Shown: positions 17,049-25,135 of the stretch, one piece after another
Layout: each line of letters starts with the position of its first letter
How positions within the stretch are numbered: the stretch's first letter is position 1
Source of the DNA: Saccharofermentans sp.
GTDB lineage: Bacteria > Bacillota > Clostridia > Saccharofermentanales > Saccharofermentanaceae
Reading direction: 5' to 3'
Length of the DNA: 64,000 bases
NCBI GenBank assembly: GCA_024691325.1
Contig: JAILNR010000041.1
Location: 22,292-86,291 of the forward strand
Notes under the pieces: generated by a model
The model's input: the letters and a program-made list of their open reading frames with translations, nothing else
What the model was told of the DNA's origin: nothing
Database searches by the model: none
Program-made: the position numbers and the translations under genes

Positions 17049-18469
17049 AGCTTCCTGAGGTGTTTATCGACAGAATGAAGAATGAGTTGCTGTCCTCCGG
17101 AATCACGGAGGACGGTTTCTTTGAAAGCTTTGATTCAGAAGGCCTTAAGGGGCTCAGAATCAACAAAAGCAAGGCCGGACCGGATGATTACGGCAAGATA
17201 TTAAGTTCAGTCGATCCGGACGGTTCACACACCAAGGTGTCCTGGTGCGACAGCGGTTTTTACACGAAAGCCGAGTCATCGGGGAACTCACCTTATTATC
17301 ATGCCGGCGTTATATATCCGCAGGAGCCTTCTGCGATGCTGCCGGCGCAGGTCCTTGGAGCAAAGCCCGGAGATGTTGTTATTGATCTGTGTGCGGCTCC
17401 GGGAGGAAAGGCCTGCAGAATAGCTGAAGACCTTAAAGGTGAAGGCCTTCTGATTGCTAATGAGATATCAGAGAACAGGGCCAAGGCTCTGCTTCGTAAT
17501 ATCGAGAGGATGGGAATATCAAACGTTGTCGTTCTTAACGAAGATCCGATCAACATGAGATCTGTCCTCGAAGGTGTTGCAGATAAAATAATCGTCGATG
17601 CTCCCTGCTCGGGTGAGGGGATGTTCAGAAGAGATCCTTCTGCCGTTAAGTCCTGGGAGAAGTACGGTCCGTCTGAATGCGTGATACTTCAATCTTCAAT
17701 TCTTGAAAGCGCCGATATACTGCTTAAGGAAGGCGGAGAACTGGTTTATTCCACCTGCACTTACGGACAGTCGGAGGATGAGGACCAGATCCTTGATTTC
17801 ATGAGCAAGCATCCTGAATACGAAGTTATACCTCATCCTAAGATAGAAGGTGTAACTCATGCATCAGACCATTCAAAGTTACCCGGAAGCATGAGGATAT
17901 GGCCTCACATATGTGATGGCGACGGACATTTCTGCGTTCATCTTAAAAAGAATGGAACAGCAGAGAATGAGGCAAGGCTGAATGAGTTTACGACCAAGCC
18001 CGGAAAGCTTGTCCGCGAGAAGGAGGCCATCTTAAGATTTATGTCAGGCATTTTAAATGATGAGTCATATAAGTCTTTCTGTCACAAGGTGAATGATTCG
18101 CTTCTTATAAAGGGAACACACGCTTCAATCCCGTCAGTTGATGAGAGAAGTATCAAAGGACTTAAGACAGTAAAGAACGGACTTTATATAGGCGAGCTTA
18201 AGCCGTCGGGTAAAGAACTTAATCTTGTGCCGTCACACTCGCTTGCACTTACGCTTAAAAAGGATATGTTAAAAAGCGGTGCCTGCATAGATTACAGTTT
18301 TGATGATCCGTCGGTAAGAAGGTACCTTAAAGGTGAGACGCTTACGGCGGACCCCGGCGCTAAAGGCCCGGTAGTAATTATGGTTGAAGGATTCCCGTTA
18401 GGCTTCGGAAAAAGAAGTGCGGACGGTATGATAAAAAATCTGTATCCCAAGGCATGGAGGCTGTTATGA
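17045..18469 (+). CDS. rRNA cytosine-C5 methyltransferase, RsmF/NOL1-NOP2-Sun family
   Basis: This 474-aa SAM-dependent enzyme methylates cytosine C5 in RNA, most likely 16S rRNA. SAM-binding motif I is DLCAAPGGK (114-122). The two catalytic cysteines are seen in DAPCSGEG (Cys188) and STCT (Cys238), the signature of RNA m5C methyltransferases. A C-terminal extension after about 300 resembles the RsmF C-terminal PUA-like region. Its ATG overlaps the TGA of the peptidase gene. Its own stop overlaps the start of rdgB in the same ATGA arrangement. The exact target nucleotide is uncertain. Confidence 0.9.
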   Translation: MKLPEVFIDRMKNELLSSGITEDGFFESFDSEGLKGLRINKSKAGPDDYGKILSSVDPDGSHTKVSWCDSGFYTKAESSGNSPYYHAGVIYPQEPSAMLPAQVLGAKPGDVVIDLCAAPGGKACRIAEDLKGEGLLIANEISENRAKALLRNIERMGISNVVVLNEDPINMRSVLEGVADKIIVDAPCSGEGMFRRDPSAVKSWEKYGPSECVILQSSILESADILLKEGGELVYSTCTYGQSEDEDQILDFMSKHPEYEVIPHPKIEGVTHASDHSKLPGSMRIWPHICDGDGHFCVHLKKNGTAENEARLNEFTTKPGKLVREKEAILRFMSGILNDESYKSFCHKVNDSLLIKGTHASIPSVDERSIKGLKTVKNGLYIGELKPSGKELNLVPSHSLALTLKKDMLKSGACIDYSFDDPSVRRYLKGETLTADPGAKGPVVIMVEGFPLGFGKRSADGMIKNLYPKAWRLL

Positions 18470-19056
18470 GGATTGTTATAGCAACAGGTAACAAAGACAA
18501 GGTAAGAGAGATGAACGAGCTTTTGCAGGGCACCGCTTTTGAAGCTGTGTCGATGAAGGAAGCGGGTATCTCCTGCGACATCGTTGAAGATGCTGATTCG
18601 TTCGAAGGAAATGCTCTTATCAAAGCAACGGAAGTTGCAAAGTATACTGATGATTATGTTCTTGCCGATGATTCCGGCCTTTGTATCGATGCTCTTGACG
18701 GAGCTCCCGGTATATATTCTTCGAGGTTTTGCGGCGAGAACTCTACTTACGAAGAGAAGTTCAAGAAGATATTCGAGATGTTAAAGGATGTTCCCGAGCA
18801 GGAGCGCACGGCTCATTTTACCTGCGCTATTGCTGTAGTTAGACCCGATAAGACGAGTTTTACCGTGCAGGAGACTTTCGAGGGGGTGCTTCACGAGACT
18901 CCGTGCGGGGAAAACGGCTTCGGTTACGATCCTATCTTCTATGTGCCTGAGTACAAGATGACATCAGCACAGATGAGTCCTGAACTTAAGAACAGCATGA
19001 GCCACCGTGGTAAGGCCCTGCGAAAAGCCGTTGAACTTATCCTTAAATCGTGCTAA
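18466..19056 (+). CDS. rdgB: XTP/dITP diphosphatase (RdgB/HAM1 family)
   Basis: This nucleotide-pool sanitising enzyme hydrolyses dITP, ITP and XTP to monophosphates. At 196 aa it is full length. Family signatures are ATGNKDK (6-12), the ADDSGL segment near residue 68 with the catalytic Asp, ENGFGYDPIF, and the late SHRGKA motif. The start at 18466 (MRIVIATGN) is preferred over an upstream in-frame ATG at 18454, because GGAGG lies 5 bases before it and it forms the ATGA overlap with the preceding methyltransferase gene. It belongs to the argS-surE run of housekeeping genes. Confidence 0.95.
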   Translation: MRIVIATGNKDKVREMNELLQGTAFEAVSMKEAGISCDIVEDADSFEGNALIKATEVAKYTDDYVLADDSGLCIDALDGAPGIYSSRFCGENSTYEEKFKKIFEMLKDVPEQERTAHFTCAIAVVRPDKTSFTVQETFEGVLHETPCGENGFGYDPIFYVPEYKMTSAQMSPELKNSMSHRGKALRKAVELILKSC

Positions 19057-19078
19057 TATCCGTAGGCACGAAACAAAT

Positions 19079-19095
19079 GTCCACCGTACGTGGAC
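19079..19095. promoter_or_regulatory. Perfect 6-bp inverted repeat before the ACT-hom genes
   Basis: GTCCAC and GTGGAC flank a 5-base centre, giving a 17-base palindrome that ends 6 bases before the ribosome site of the ACT-domain gene. It could be an operator or a small RNA hairpin near the ribosome site. Nothing shows which, if either. Confidence 0.35.
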
Positions 19096-19113
19096 TGTGA
19101 AGAGGGGTTTGTG

Positions 19114-19557
19114 ATGGCTGACGCAGTCGAATATTATCTCGTTGACAAGAAAGTGCTTCCGGAAGTTTTTATTAAGGTGATGGAAGTTAAGCAGCGCCTT
19201 AATACCGGCGAATCATCTTCGGTAAATGAGGCTGTGCGTAAGACCGGATTGTCACGAAGTGCCTATTATAAATATAAGGATTCGGTTTTGCCTTTCTTTG
19301 AAGCTACTAATGGCAAGAAGGTAACACTCCTTATAACGGTTGAGAATTTTCAGGGTATCTTATCTTCGATAATAAGCGTTATATCCGCGACGAAGGCGAG
19401 TATCCTGACAATTAATCAGAATATCCCGATCAACGGTCTTGCAGATATATCCATATCGCTTGATACTGCATCGATGTTCGGTTCGGTCGAGGATATCATG
19501 AATGACATTAACAAAATCGCAGGTGTCCGTAAGTGCACCGTATTAAGCAGAGAATAA
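19114..19557 (+). CDS. ACT-domain protein (UPF0735/PheB-like)
   Basis: This 147-aa protein has a short N-terminal helix-turn-helix-like region (about 15-65, with LSRSAYYKYKDS) and a C-terminal ACT domain (about 75-147), a fold that usually binds an amino acid and controls enzymes or transcription. It matches the UPF0735 (PheB) arrangement. The ATG at 19114 is 6 bases after GAGGGG and is preferred over the upstream GTGs at 19090 and 19111. It lies 15 bases before the homoserine dehydrogenase gene, a frequent pairing in Firmicutes, which suggests a role in sensing a threonine/methionine-branch amino acid. The ligand is unknown. Confidence 0.85.
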   Translation: MADAVEYYLVDKKVLPEVFIKVMEVKQRLNTGESSSVNEAVRKTGLSRSAYYKYKDSVLPFFEATNGKKVTLLITVENFQGILSSIISVISATKASILTINQNIPINGLADISISLDTASMFGSVEDIMNDINKIAGVRKCTVLSRE

Positions 19558-19572
19558 TAAGAGGTGAAAAGA

Positions 19573-20796
19573 ATGAAGAGTGTTGCAATATTGGGTTTCG
19601 GAGTTGTAGGTTCGGGCGTTGCTGAAGTCCTTGCCATGAACGAGGACAAGATCGAGAAGCATGTAGGCTGTAAGGTCCGTGTTAAATACATTCTCGATCT
19701 TCGTGATTTTCCCGGAAGCCCTTTTGAATCTCTTGTTACACATGACGCAGATCAGGTGTTCGGTGATCCTGAAGTAAGTGTTGTAGTTGAGACCATTGGC
19801 GGTGCGAGAATCGCTTATGAATATACGAAGAGAGCTTTGTCCTTAGGTAAGAGTGTTGTTACTTCCAATAAGGAACTTGTTGCTACGCACGGTCCTGAGC
19901 TTATGGAGCTTGCTAAGGCTAACAACTGTATCTACCTTTACGAGGCAGCAGTCGGCGGAGGTATTCCGATAATCAGACCTCTCCACAGATGTCTGGCTGC
20001 TAATAAGGTAGTCCGTATCGCAGGTATCGTAAACGGTACGACGAACTACATTCTCACAAACATGAGAGATAACGGTGAGACATACGAGGATGCGTTGAAG
20101 CAGGCTCAGGCGAACGGCTATGCCGAGCAGAATCCCACAGCCGATGTTGACGGTATCGATGCTCAAAGAAAGCTTTCCATCCTGTCATCTATCGCTTTGG
20201 ACGGTTCTTATGTTTCTCCTTCAGAAATCCATACTGTAGGTATCTCCGGTCTGTCACTTGATGATATCGGATTTGCAGGTAAGATCGGATGTAAGGTTAA
20301 GCTTTTGGCTGTTCTTGATAATCAGTCAGAGGGTAAGGCTTATTCATTCGTTGCACCTCACTTTGTCAGAAGCACTTCAGTTCTCTATCCTGTAGAGGGC
20401 GTATTTAATGCGGTTGTTGTTGAAGGAAATGCTCTTGGTGAGGCTATGTTCTACGGACAGGGCGCAGGTAAGCTTCCTACCGCATCTGCAGTTGTAGGAG
20501 ATATCCTTGAGGCTGTTATGCCTGTTGAAGCAGTTGCTTATGCTCACAACTGGGTAGTTCCTTCAGAAGGAGAACGCGTTACTTTGCCGTATGAAGATGC
20601 TGTAGTCAAGATCGTTGTAAGATCGGCATCTGCTTCGATCGACGATATGAAGAAAGTATTTGCTTCTTATGATACAGAGGCTGTTCTTGATGATAAGGAT
20701 CGGAAGGCTATCTTCGTAAGAGGAATCAGTAATAAGGATATTGATAAGCTGGTTGCATCTGTTAAGGATGCAAAGTGGATGCATCTTTACGAGTAA
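19573..20796 (+). CDS. hom: Homoserine dehydrogenase
   Basis: This enzyme reduces aspartate semialdehyde to homoserine with NAD(P)H, the branch point to threonine, methionine and isoleucine. It is 407 aa. The Rossmann motif is GFGVVGSG (8-15). The catalytic domain carries GTTNYILT and the NPTADVDGIDAQRK-type segment. The last 75 residues look like a regulatory ACT domain, so feedback control is likely. The start at 19573 has AGAGG 8 bases upstream and is chosen over the GTG at 19564, which overlaps that site. Its stop overlaps the surE start by one base (TAATG). Confidence 0.95.
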   Translation: MKSVAILGFGVVGSGVAEVLAMNEDKIEKHVGCKVRVKYILDLRDFPGSPFESLVTHDADQVFGDPEVSVVVETIGGARIAYEYTKRALSLGKSVVTSNKELVATHGPELMELAKANNCIYLYEAAVGGGIPIIRPLHRCLAANKVVRIAGIVNGTTNYILTNMRDNGETYEDALKQAQANGYAEQNPTADVDGIDAQRKLSILSSIALDGSYVSPSEIHTVGISGLSLDDIGFAGKIGCKVKLLAVLDNQSEGKAYSFVAPHFVRSTSVLYPVEGVFNAVVVEGNALGEAMFYGQGAGKLPTASAVVGDILEAVMPVEAVAYAHNWVVPSEGERVTLPYEDAVVKIVVRSASASIDDMKKVFASYDTEAVLDDKDRKAIFVRGISNKDIDKLVASVKDAKWMHLYE

Positions 20797-21518
20797 TGTC
20801 TGACCGCCTCATTCTTATAACCAATGATGACGGGATCGATTCACCCGGAATAAAGAAACTTGCAGGCATAGCGGTATCCTATGGTGATGTTTATGTTGTT
20901 GCGCCGGATAGCGAGAGATCCGGTATGTCTCACAGTTTTACATATAAAACTGACATAAGCGCTTGGGAGTATGATATCGGAGTGCAGGGAGTAAAGGCGT
21001 TTGCGTCTGACGGCACGCCCTGTGATTGTGTCCGTATAGGAGCTTTAGGATTGCTTCCCCGTAAACCTGATGTTGTTCTTGCCGGAATCAACGCAGGTTA
21101 TAACATCTCCTCTGATATTCAGTACTCAGCTACTGTAGGCTCCGTCCTCGAGGCTGCATTCCAGGGCATACATGCCATAGCCTTTTCGAAAGGTGTGGGG
21201 CAGACTGATAACGACACTGTCGTGGATGAGTACATAGACGGGATATTAAGCGGGCTTATTGACAGCAAGCTTGATTATAACCAGGCGTGGAATGTTAACT
21301 TTCCTTTGTGTACAAAAGAGGAGTGCAAAGGAATAATGAGAGATTGCAGGATATCAATGGATGCATTCTATAAGGATGTTTACGATAAAAGATTTGAGGA
21401 CGGTAGGTTTTATCTTAAGATCAGGCAGGGGCGTGACTGGGAAGCGTCAGAAGGCACTGATCTTTATGCCGTGATCAATAATTACATCTCAATAGGAACG
21501 GTTACAAATATCAAATAA
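20796..21518 (+). CDS. surE: 5'/3'-nucleotidase SurE
   Basis: SurE hydrolyses nucleoside monophosphates and is linked to stationary-phase survival. The protein is 240 aa with the hallmark TNDDGIDSPG at residues 9-18 (metal ligands Asp11 and Asp12), the APDSERSGMSHS motif, and the later INAGYNISSDIQYSATVG segment carrying the conserved Asn and Ser/Asp. The ATG at 20796 overlaps the hom stop by one base, so translation is probably coupled. It is the last gene of the argS run; a new promoter follows directly. Confidence 0.93.
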   Translation: MSDRLILITNDDGIDSPGIKKLAGIAVSYGDVYVVAPDSERSGMSHSFTYKTDISAWEYDIGVQGVKAFASDGTPCDCVRIGALGLLPRKPDVVLAGINAGYNISSDIQYSATVGSVLEAAFQGIHAIAFSKGVGQTDNDTVVDEYIDGILSGLIDSKLDYNQAWNVNFPLCTKEECKGIMRDCRISMDAFYKDVYDKRFEDGRFYLKIRQGRDWEASEGTDLYAVINNYISIGTVTNIK

Positions 21519-21527
21519 TGTTATAAT
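21519..21527 (+). promoter_or_regulatory. Extended -10 promoter
   Basis: TGTTATAAT begins one base after the surE stop codon and 42 bases before the next ATG. It is a perfect extended -10 element identical to the one before argS. No strong -35 hexamer is seen. Confidence 0.5.
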
Positions 21528-21568
21528 ACAGATTAGGTTTCTTTTTTTGGAATAAGGGGGAGATTTCT

Positions 21569-22825
21569 ATGCTGTATGACAAGAGTTTTGAAAGGTTCAA
21601 ATTCAGTACTGATCAGTATATTGACCAGGCGAAAGTATCTGAACTTCACAGAGAGTACGCCGATTTTACAAAGCAGCTTCTTATGGGTGACTATAAGAAA
21701 GTCAATACTGCTATGTACGGCTATGAGCAGAAGGGGAGCAAAGCCTCAGGAATAATCTTCGCAGTAATCTTCATATCCGCTATGGCTGCGATTATCGCGT
21801 TTGCCTTGATGAAGAACATAACGGGAGTTATTCTGTCTTTTACCGGGATTTTCCTTTTTGCCGGAATCATGTTGCTTTTGGGTAAAGCATTAATAGCTAA
21901 ACAGAGTAATACTTCCAAAGAGCGTTTAAAGATGAGGCTCAGAGGCTTTATTATAACTGCTGTTTGTGTATCGATTATTGCCATTGTACTTAACAAGGAT
22001 AAGTTTCAAGGCGTTCAAATGTATATTTTACTTGCTGTTATCCTGTTTGGTGCTGCAGCTTTGTGGCTTATACTCTTTGCTTTTGTTGATGTTTTTGCAA
22101 AGATGTTTTTATACAGGGAGACGGTTGATGCCAAGTGTATCGGCTATGTAAGAATTGTCGATTCTGAAGGCTCGACTAATGAAAGTATAAATGTCCGCAA
22201 ACGTTTCTTCTATATCATGACATCGCCGGTGTTCGAATACACTTATAACGGCCGTCAAATTGAGGCTTTGTATGATGACCTGGTTGTGAATAATAATTCT
22301 GATGTTGCTTTGGGTACATATGAGACCATCAGAATTAATCCGAATCATCCTGAGGATATCTACTCGCCGAGGGCTACGAAGATTAATTCGGCCGCTTATG
22401 TCATATTTGGTATGTTCGCAGCAGTAGCTGCTATTGCTATTGCCATCTTAGGATTAAGTCCGAATGCCAATGTTACTTACGAAGGTCCTGCCGTGTCGGA
22501 TTCAGGTCTTATTGTAGTGGGTGATGAAGAGATCGAAGAATCTTATGCGTCTGATATTAACGGTCAGGATTGGTATATCGAGACCTTGGTGATAGACACC
22601 GCAGAAACCGAAGGTGATTATCTTATTCTCCGCTTCGATGATCCGGGTATGAGAGCCTTAAGAATTCCGGCCGATTCCGGTTATGCCGCAGGTGACAGTA
22701 TTATCGTTCTTTATACTATTGATGATGAATGGCTCGATGAGGGCGTTCAGTACAAAGATTCATTCATTTTCATAAATCCTGGAGAGTATGAGTATCAGGG
22801 AAATCACGGGGCTTATGAAGGTTGA
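21569..22825 (+). CDS. Multi-pass membrane protein with DUF3592-like domain
   Basis: This 418-aa protein has about five membrane helices: a pair at about 50-110, two at about 128-195 and one at about 275-300. The loop between the fourth and fifth helices (about 195-270) is a beta-rich segment with FEYTYNGRQIEALYDD and IRINPNHPEDIYSP, a pattern known from DUF3592-type proteins. The C-terminal 100 residues are extracytoplasmic or cytoplasmic beta structure rich in Asp and Glu. It has its own extended -10 promoter and a GGGGGAG ribosome site. It overlaps the start of the following membrane-protein gene, suggesting they work together. The function is unknown. Confidence 0.6.
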   Translation: MLYDKSFERFKFSTDQYIDQAKVSELHREYADFTKQLLMGDYKKVNTAMYGYEQKGSKASGIIFAVIFISAMAAIIAFALMKNITGVILSFTGIFLFAGIMLLLGKALIAKQSNTSKERLKMRLRGFIITAVCVSIIAIVLNKDKFQGVQMYILLAVILFGAAALWLILFAFVDVFAKMFLYRETVDAKCIGYVRIVDSEGSTNESINVRKRFFYIMTSPVFEYTYNGRQIEALYDDLVVNNNSDVALGTYETIRINPNHPEDIYSPRATKINSAAYVIFGMFAAVAAIAIAILGLSPNANVTYEGPAVSDSGLIVVGDEEIEESYASDINGQDWYIETLVIDTAETEGDYLILRFDDPGMRALRIPADSGYAAGDSIIVLYTIDDEWLDEGVQYKDSFIFINPGEYEYQGNHGAYEG

Positions 22826-25091
22826 CAGGATAAAGTCCATTTTCCAGATCTTTGTCATTTGGCAAATAGCTTTATGCTTTGTAATAGGCGCAGTGATTTC
22901 TATAACGCCTGTGTTTCTTCCTGAGTATGATGAATTGATGGTTCAGAAGAGTCTATTCCGTGACAGCGGGATGATAGGACCTATCGATCATGGCTCAGCT
23001 GTAAGAAGTGAAAGCTTTGCTCTTGATAAGGGCAATTATATTCTTAATGTAAATTATTCGTGTACTTCTGAGAATAACTATATCTCGGTCGTTTCAGATA
23101 CACTTGATAATGAAGGTTATCTTAACGAACGGTGGCAGAATACTGTAGTATCAGATCATTCTATTACAATTGGTTTTACGCTTGATTCCTATGTTGATGA
23201 TTTGAGTGTTGCAGTTATTAATAATGATGATTATGAGTTCTTTATTACTGATATTAATGTAATGTCTAACACGGAGGTGTCATCTGCTCCGCCGACAATT
23301 CTGGCGAGATTCTTATCAACTCTTTTATTGACCGGTGTATTCTTCGGATTGTTCGACCTCTTAATATACAAGTGTATTAATGACCGGAAGGTTCTGAAGA
23401 TATACGGGCTGCTTTTTGTTATTTCCATGGTCTTGATTTTACCTTTGTTAAGACCCGGATTATATAACGGTAATGATCTGGCATTCCATGTAATGAGAAT
23501 ATACGGTATCAGAGACGGATTATTGAACGGGCATTTCCCCGTTAAGCTTCAGAGCCAGTGGTACGGTGGATATGGTTATCCTGTCGGCGCATTTTACGGA
23601 GACTTCCTCCTTTATATTCCAGCTCTGATGAGTATTATAGGAATACCTGTTACTTTCGCATATAAATTTACTTTGTTCTTTGTACAGCTGCTAACTGTTT
23701 TTACTTCGCACGATTGCTTCAAGGGAATTATTTATTTCATTTCATCAGGTAATAAGATAAAGGAATCTTCATACAGATTGGAATGTTTCTCGATTTGCGG
23801 TGCGGCAGCTTATGCAGGTATGTTCTTCAGGTGTATCACGCTTTACGAGGCGACTATCGGTGAACTGTTAGCTGCGGCTTTTCTTCCTTTTATAGCTTTT
23901 GCTTTTGTTCTTTTGATCAAGGGAAGACGCATTCAATCTATTATGATGTTTGTGATAGGTTTTACGGGCCTTATTAATACGCATATCCTTACTACTGCGA
24001 TGGTAGTAGTTTTTCTTGTTATTTTCAGTCTGGTCTTTTGTAAATACATATTTAATAAATACAATTTGTGTACTTTGCTGATTGCTGCTTTAGCCGTGAT
24101 TGTAACTAATCTGCACTTTATCGTTCCGTTCGTTGATATGTCTATGGATGACATAGATATCATGTCGTCCGGACATAGTGCTGAACTCATACAGGATAAA
24201 GGTGCTGACACGATTGGTTTCTTTACCGATGATATCTATAATGTGACAATCAGGGTAATATTGTTGCTTGTAACTGTGTTCGTCGTGGTCCAGATAGTCC
24301 GTCTTCTCAAGCATGACAGGACAGTATCCCTTAATAAATTTTATCCTTTGATATCGTTAATGATGATTACGCTTTTAAGTCTCATTATGTGTACTTACTC
24401 TTTCCCTTGGGACCTTCTGGCACAGATACCGGTTGCAGGAAAGTATGTTGGTGTGCTGCAGTTTCCGATGCGTTTCCTTCAAATCGCAGATTTGCTGTCA
24501 GTACTTATGATGATTGAGTACTTCAGAGTTCGTGATGAAGGTATAGTTATTAAGAAACTTTCAACCAGGAATCTTGTTATCGGACTTCTTCTGTTCTTCG
24601 TAATTGGAGGTACAGTTTTCAGTTTCAGACAATATAGACCTGTGGATAGGGTTTCATATGATGCTGAAGTCAATATTCATTCGGATTGGATCAGCGGTGA
24701 TGAGTATCTTCTGACCGGAACGAACCCGCACGATCTTCCTTCTCTTGAGGCATGTTTAGCCCGGGCTCCTGAAGTTGTGGTAAGTGATGTTAACAGGGCC
24801 GGAGATTCGATCTTTGTCTATTACAGTTCCAATGAGAACTGCGAAGTGGAATTCCCACTGTTTAATTACAGGCATTACAGGGCATATCTCATGACTTATG
24901 ACGGAAAGACTTCACTTGATATTTTAAACGGAAATAACAATAGGATCAGTCTTATACTTCCTCCCACTGATGATGGAGCTGTGAATGTCAGGTTTGTGAC
25001 TCCCTGGTATTGGCATTGTTCATACATAGTGAGCTTGGCCGGTGCAGTATTAATAATATATAAATATATTAAAAACAAAGCGCGTTCTTAA
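22815..25091 (+). CDS. GT-C-like integral membrane protein (YfhO/PTPS-related type)
   Basis: This polytopic protein of about 758 aa has an N-terminal helix, an extracytoplasmic domain (about 45-160), some ten further helices and a C-terminal soluble domain followed by one last helix. The segment NGNDLAFHVMRI with FPVKLQSQWYGGYGYP resembles the first-loop acidic motif of GT-C glycosyltransferases and the 6-pyruvoyl-tetrahydropterin synthase-related membrane family, which often transfer sugars from polyprenyl phosphate to surface glycans or lipoteichoic acids. The start is uncertain: ATG 22788 and 22815 both have imperfect ribosome sites. It overlaps the upstream membrane-protein gene by 11 or 38 bases. 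A terminator follows the stop. Confidence 0.6.
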   Translation: MKVDRIKSIFQIFVIWQIALCFVIGAVISITPVFLPEYDELMVQKSLFRDSGMIGPIDHGSAVRSESFALDKGNYILNVNYSCTSENNYISVVSDTLDNEGYLNERWQNTVVSDHSITIGFTLDSYVDDLSVAVINNDDYEFFITDINVMSNTEVSSAPPTILARFLSTLLLTGVFFGLFDLLIYKCINDRKVLKIYGLLFVISMVLILPLLRPGLYNGNDLAFHVMRIYGIRDGLLNGHFPVKLQSQWYGGYGYPVGAFYGDFLLYIPALMSIIGIPVTFAYKFTLFFVQLLTVFTSHDCFKGIIYFISSGNKIKESSYRLECFSICGAAAYAGMFFRCITLYEATIGELLAAAFLPFIAFAFVLLIKGRRIQSIMMFVIGFTGLINTHILTTAMVVVFLVIFSLVFCKYIFNKYNLCTLLIAALAVIVTNLHFIVPFVDMSMDDIDIMSSGHSAELIQDKGADTIGFFTDDIYNVTIRVILLLVTVFVVVQIVRLLKHDRTVSLNKFYPLISLMMITLLSLIMCTYSFPWDLLAQIPVAGKYVGVLQFPMRFLQIADLLSVLMMIEYFRVRDEGIVIKKLSTRNLVIGLLLFFVIGGTVFSFRQYRPVDRVSYDAEVNIHSDWISGDEYLLTGTNPHDLPSLEACLARAPEVVVSDVNRAGDSIFVYYSSNENCEVEFPLFNYRHYRAYLMTYDGKTSLDILNGNNNRISLILPPTDDGAVNVRFVTPWYWHCSYIVSLAGAVLIIYKYIKNKARS

Positions 25092-25113
25092 TTGACGCGT
25101 TTTTGTTTTTTTT
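25072..25113 (+). terminator. Rho-independent terminator
   Basis: Arms AAAACAAAGCGCGT and ACGCGTTTTTGTTTT pair with a small bulge around an AT-rich loop and are followed by a T-run. The left arm overlaps the end of the membrane-protein gene. Confidence 0.65.
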
Positions 25114-25135
25114 ATATCTTAAATACGGGGGTGTT

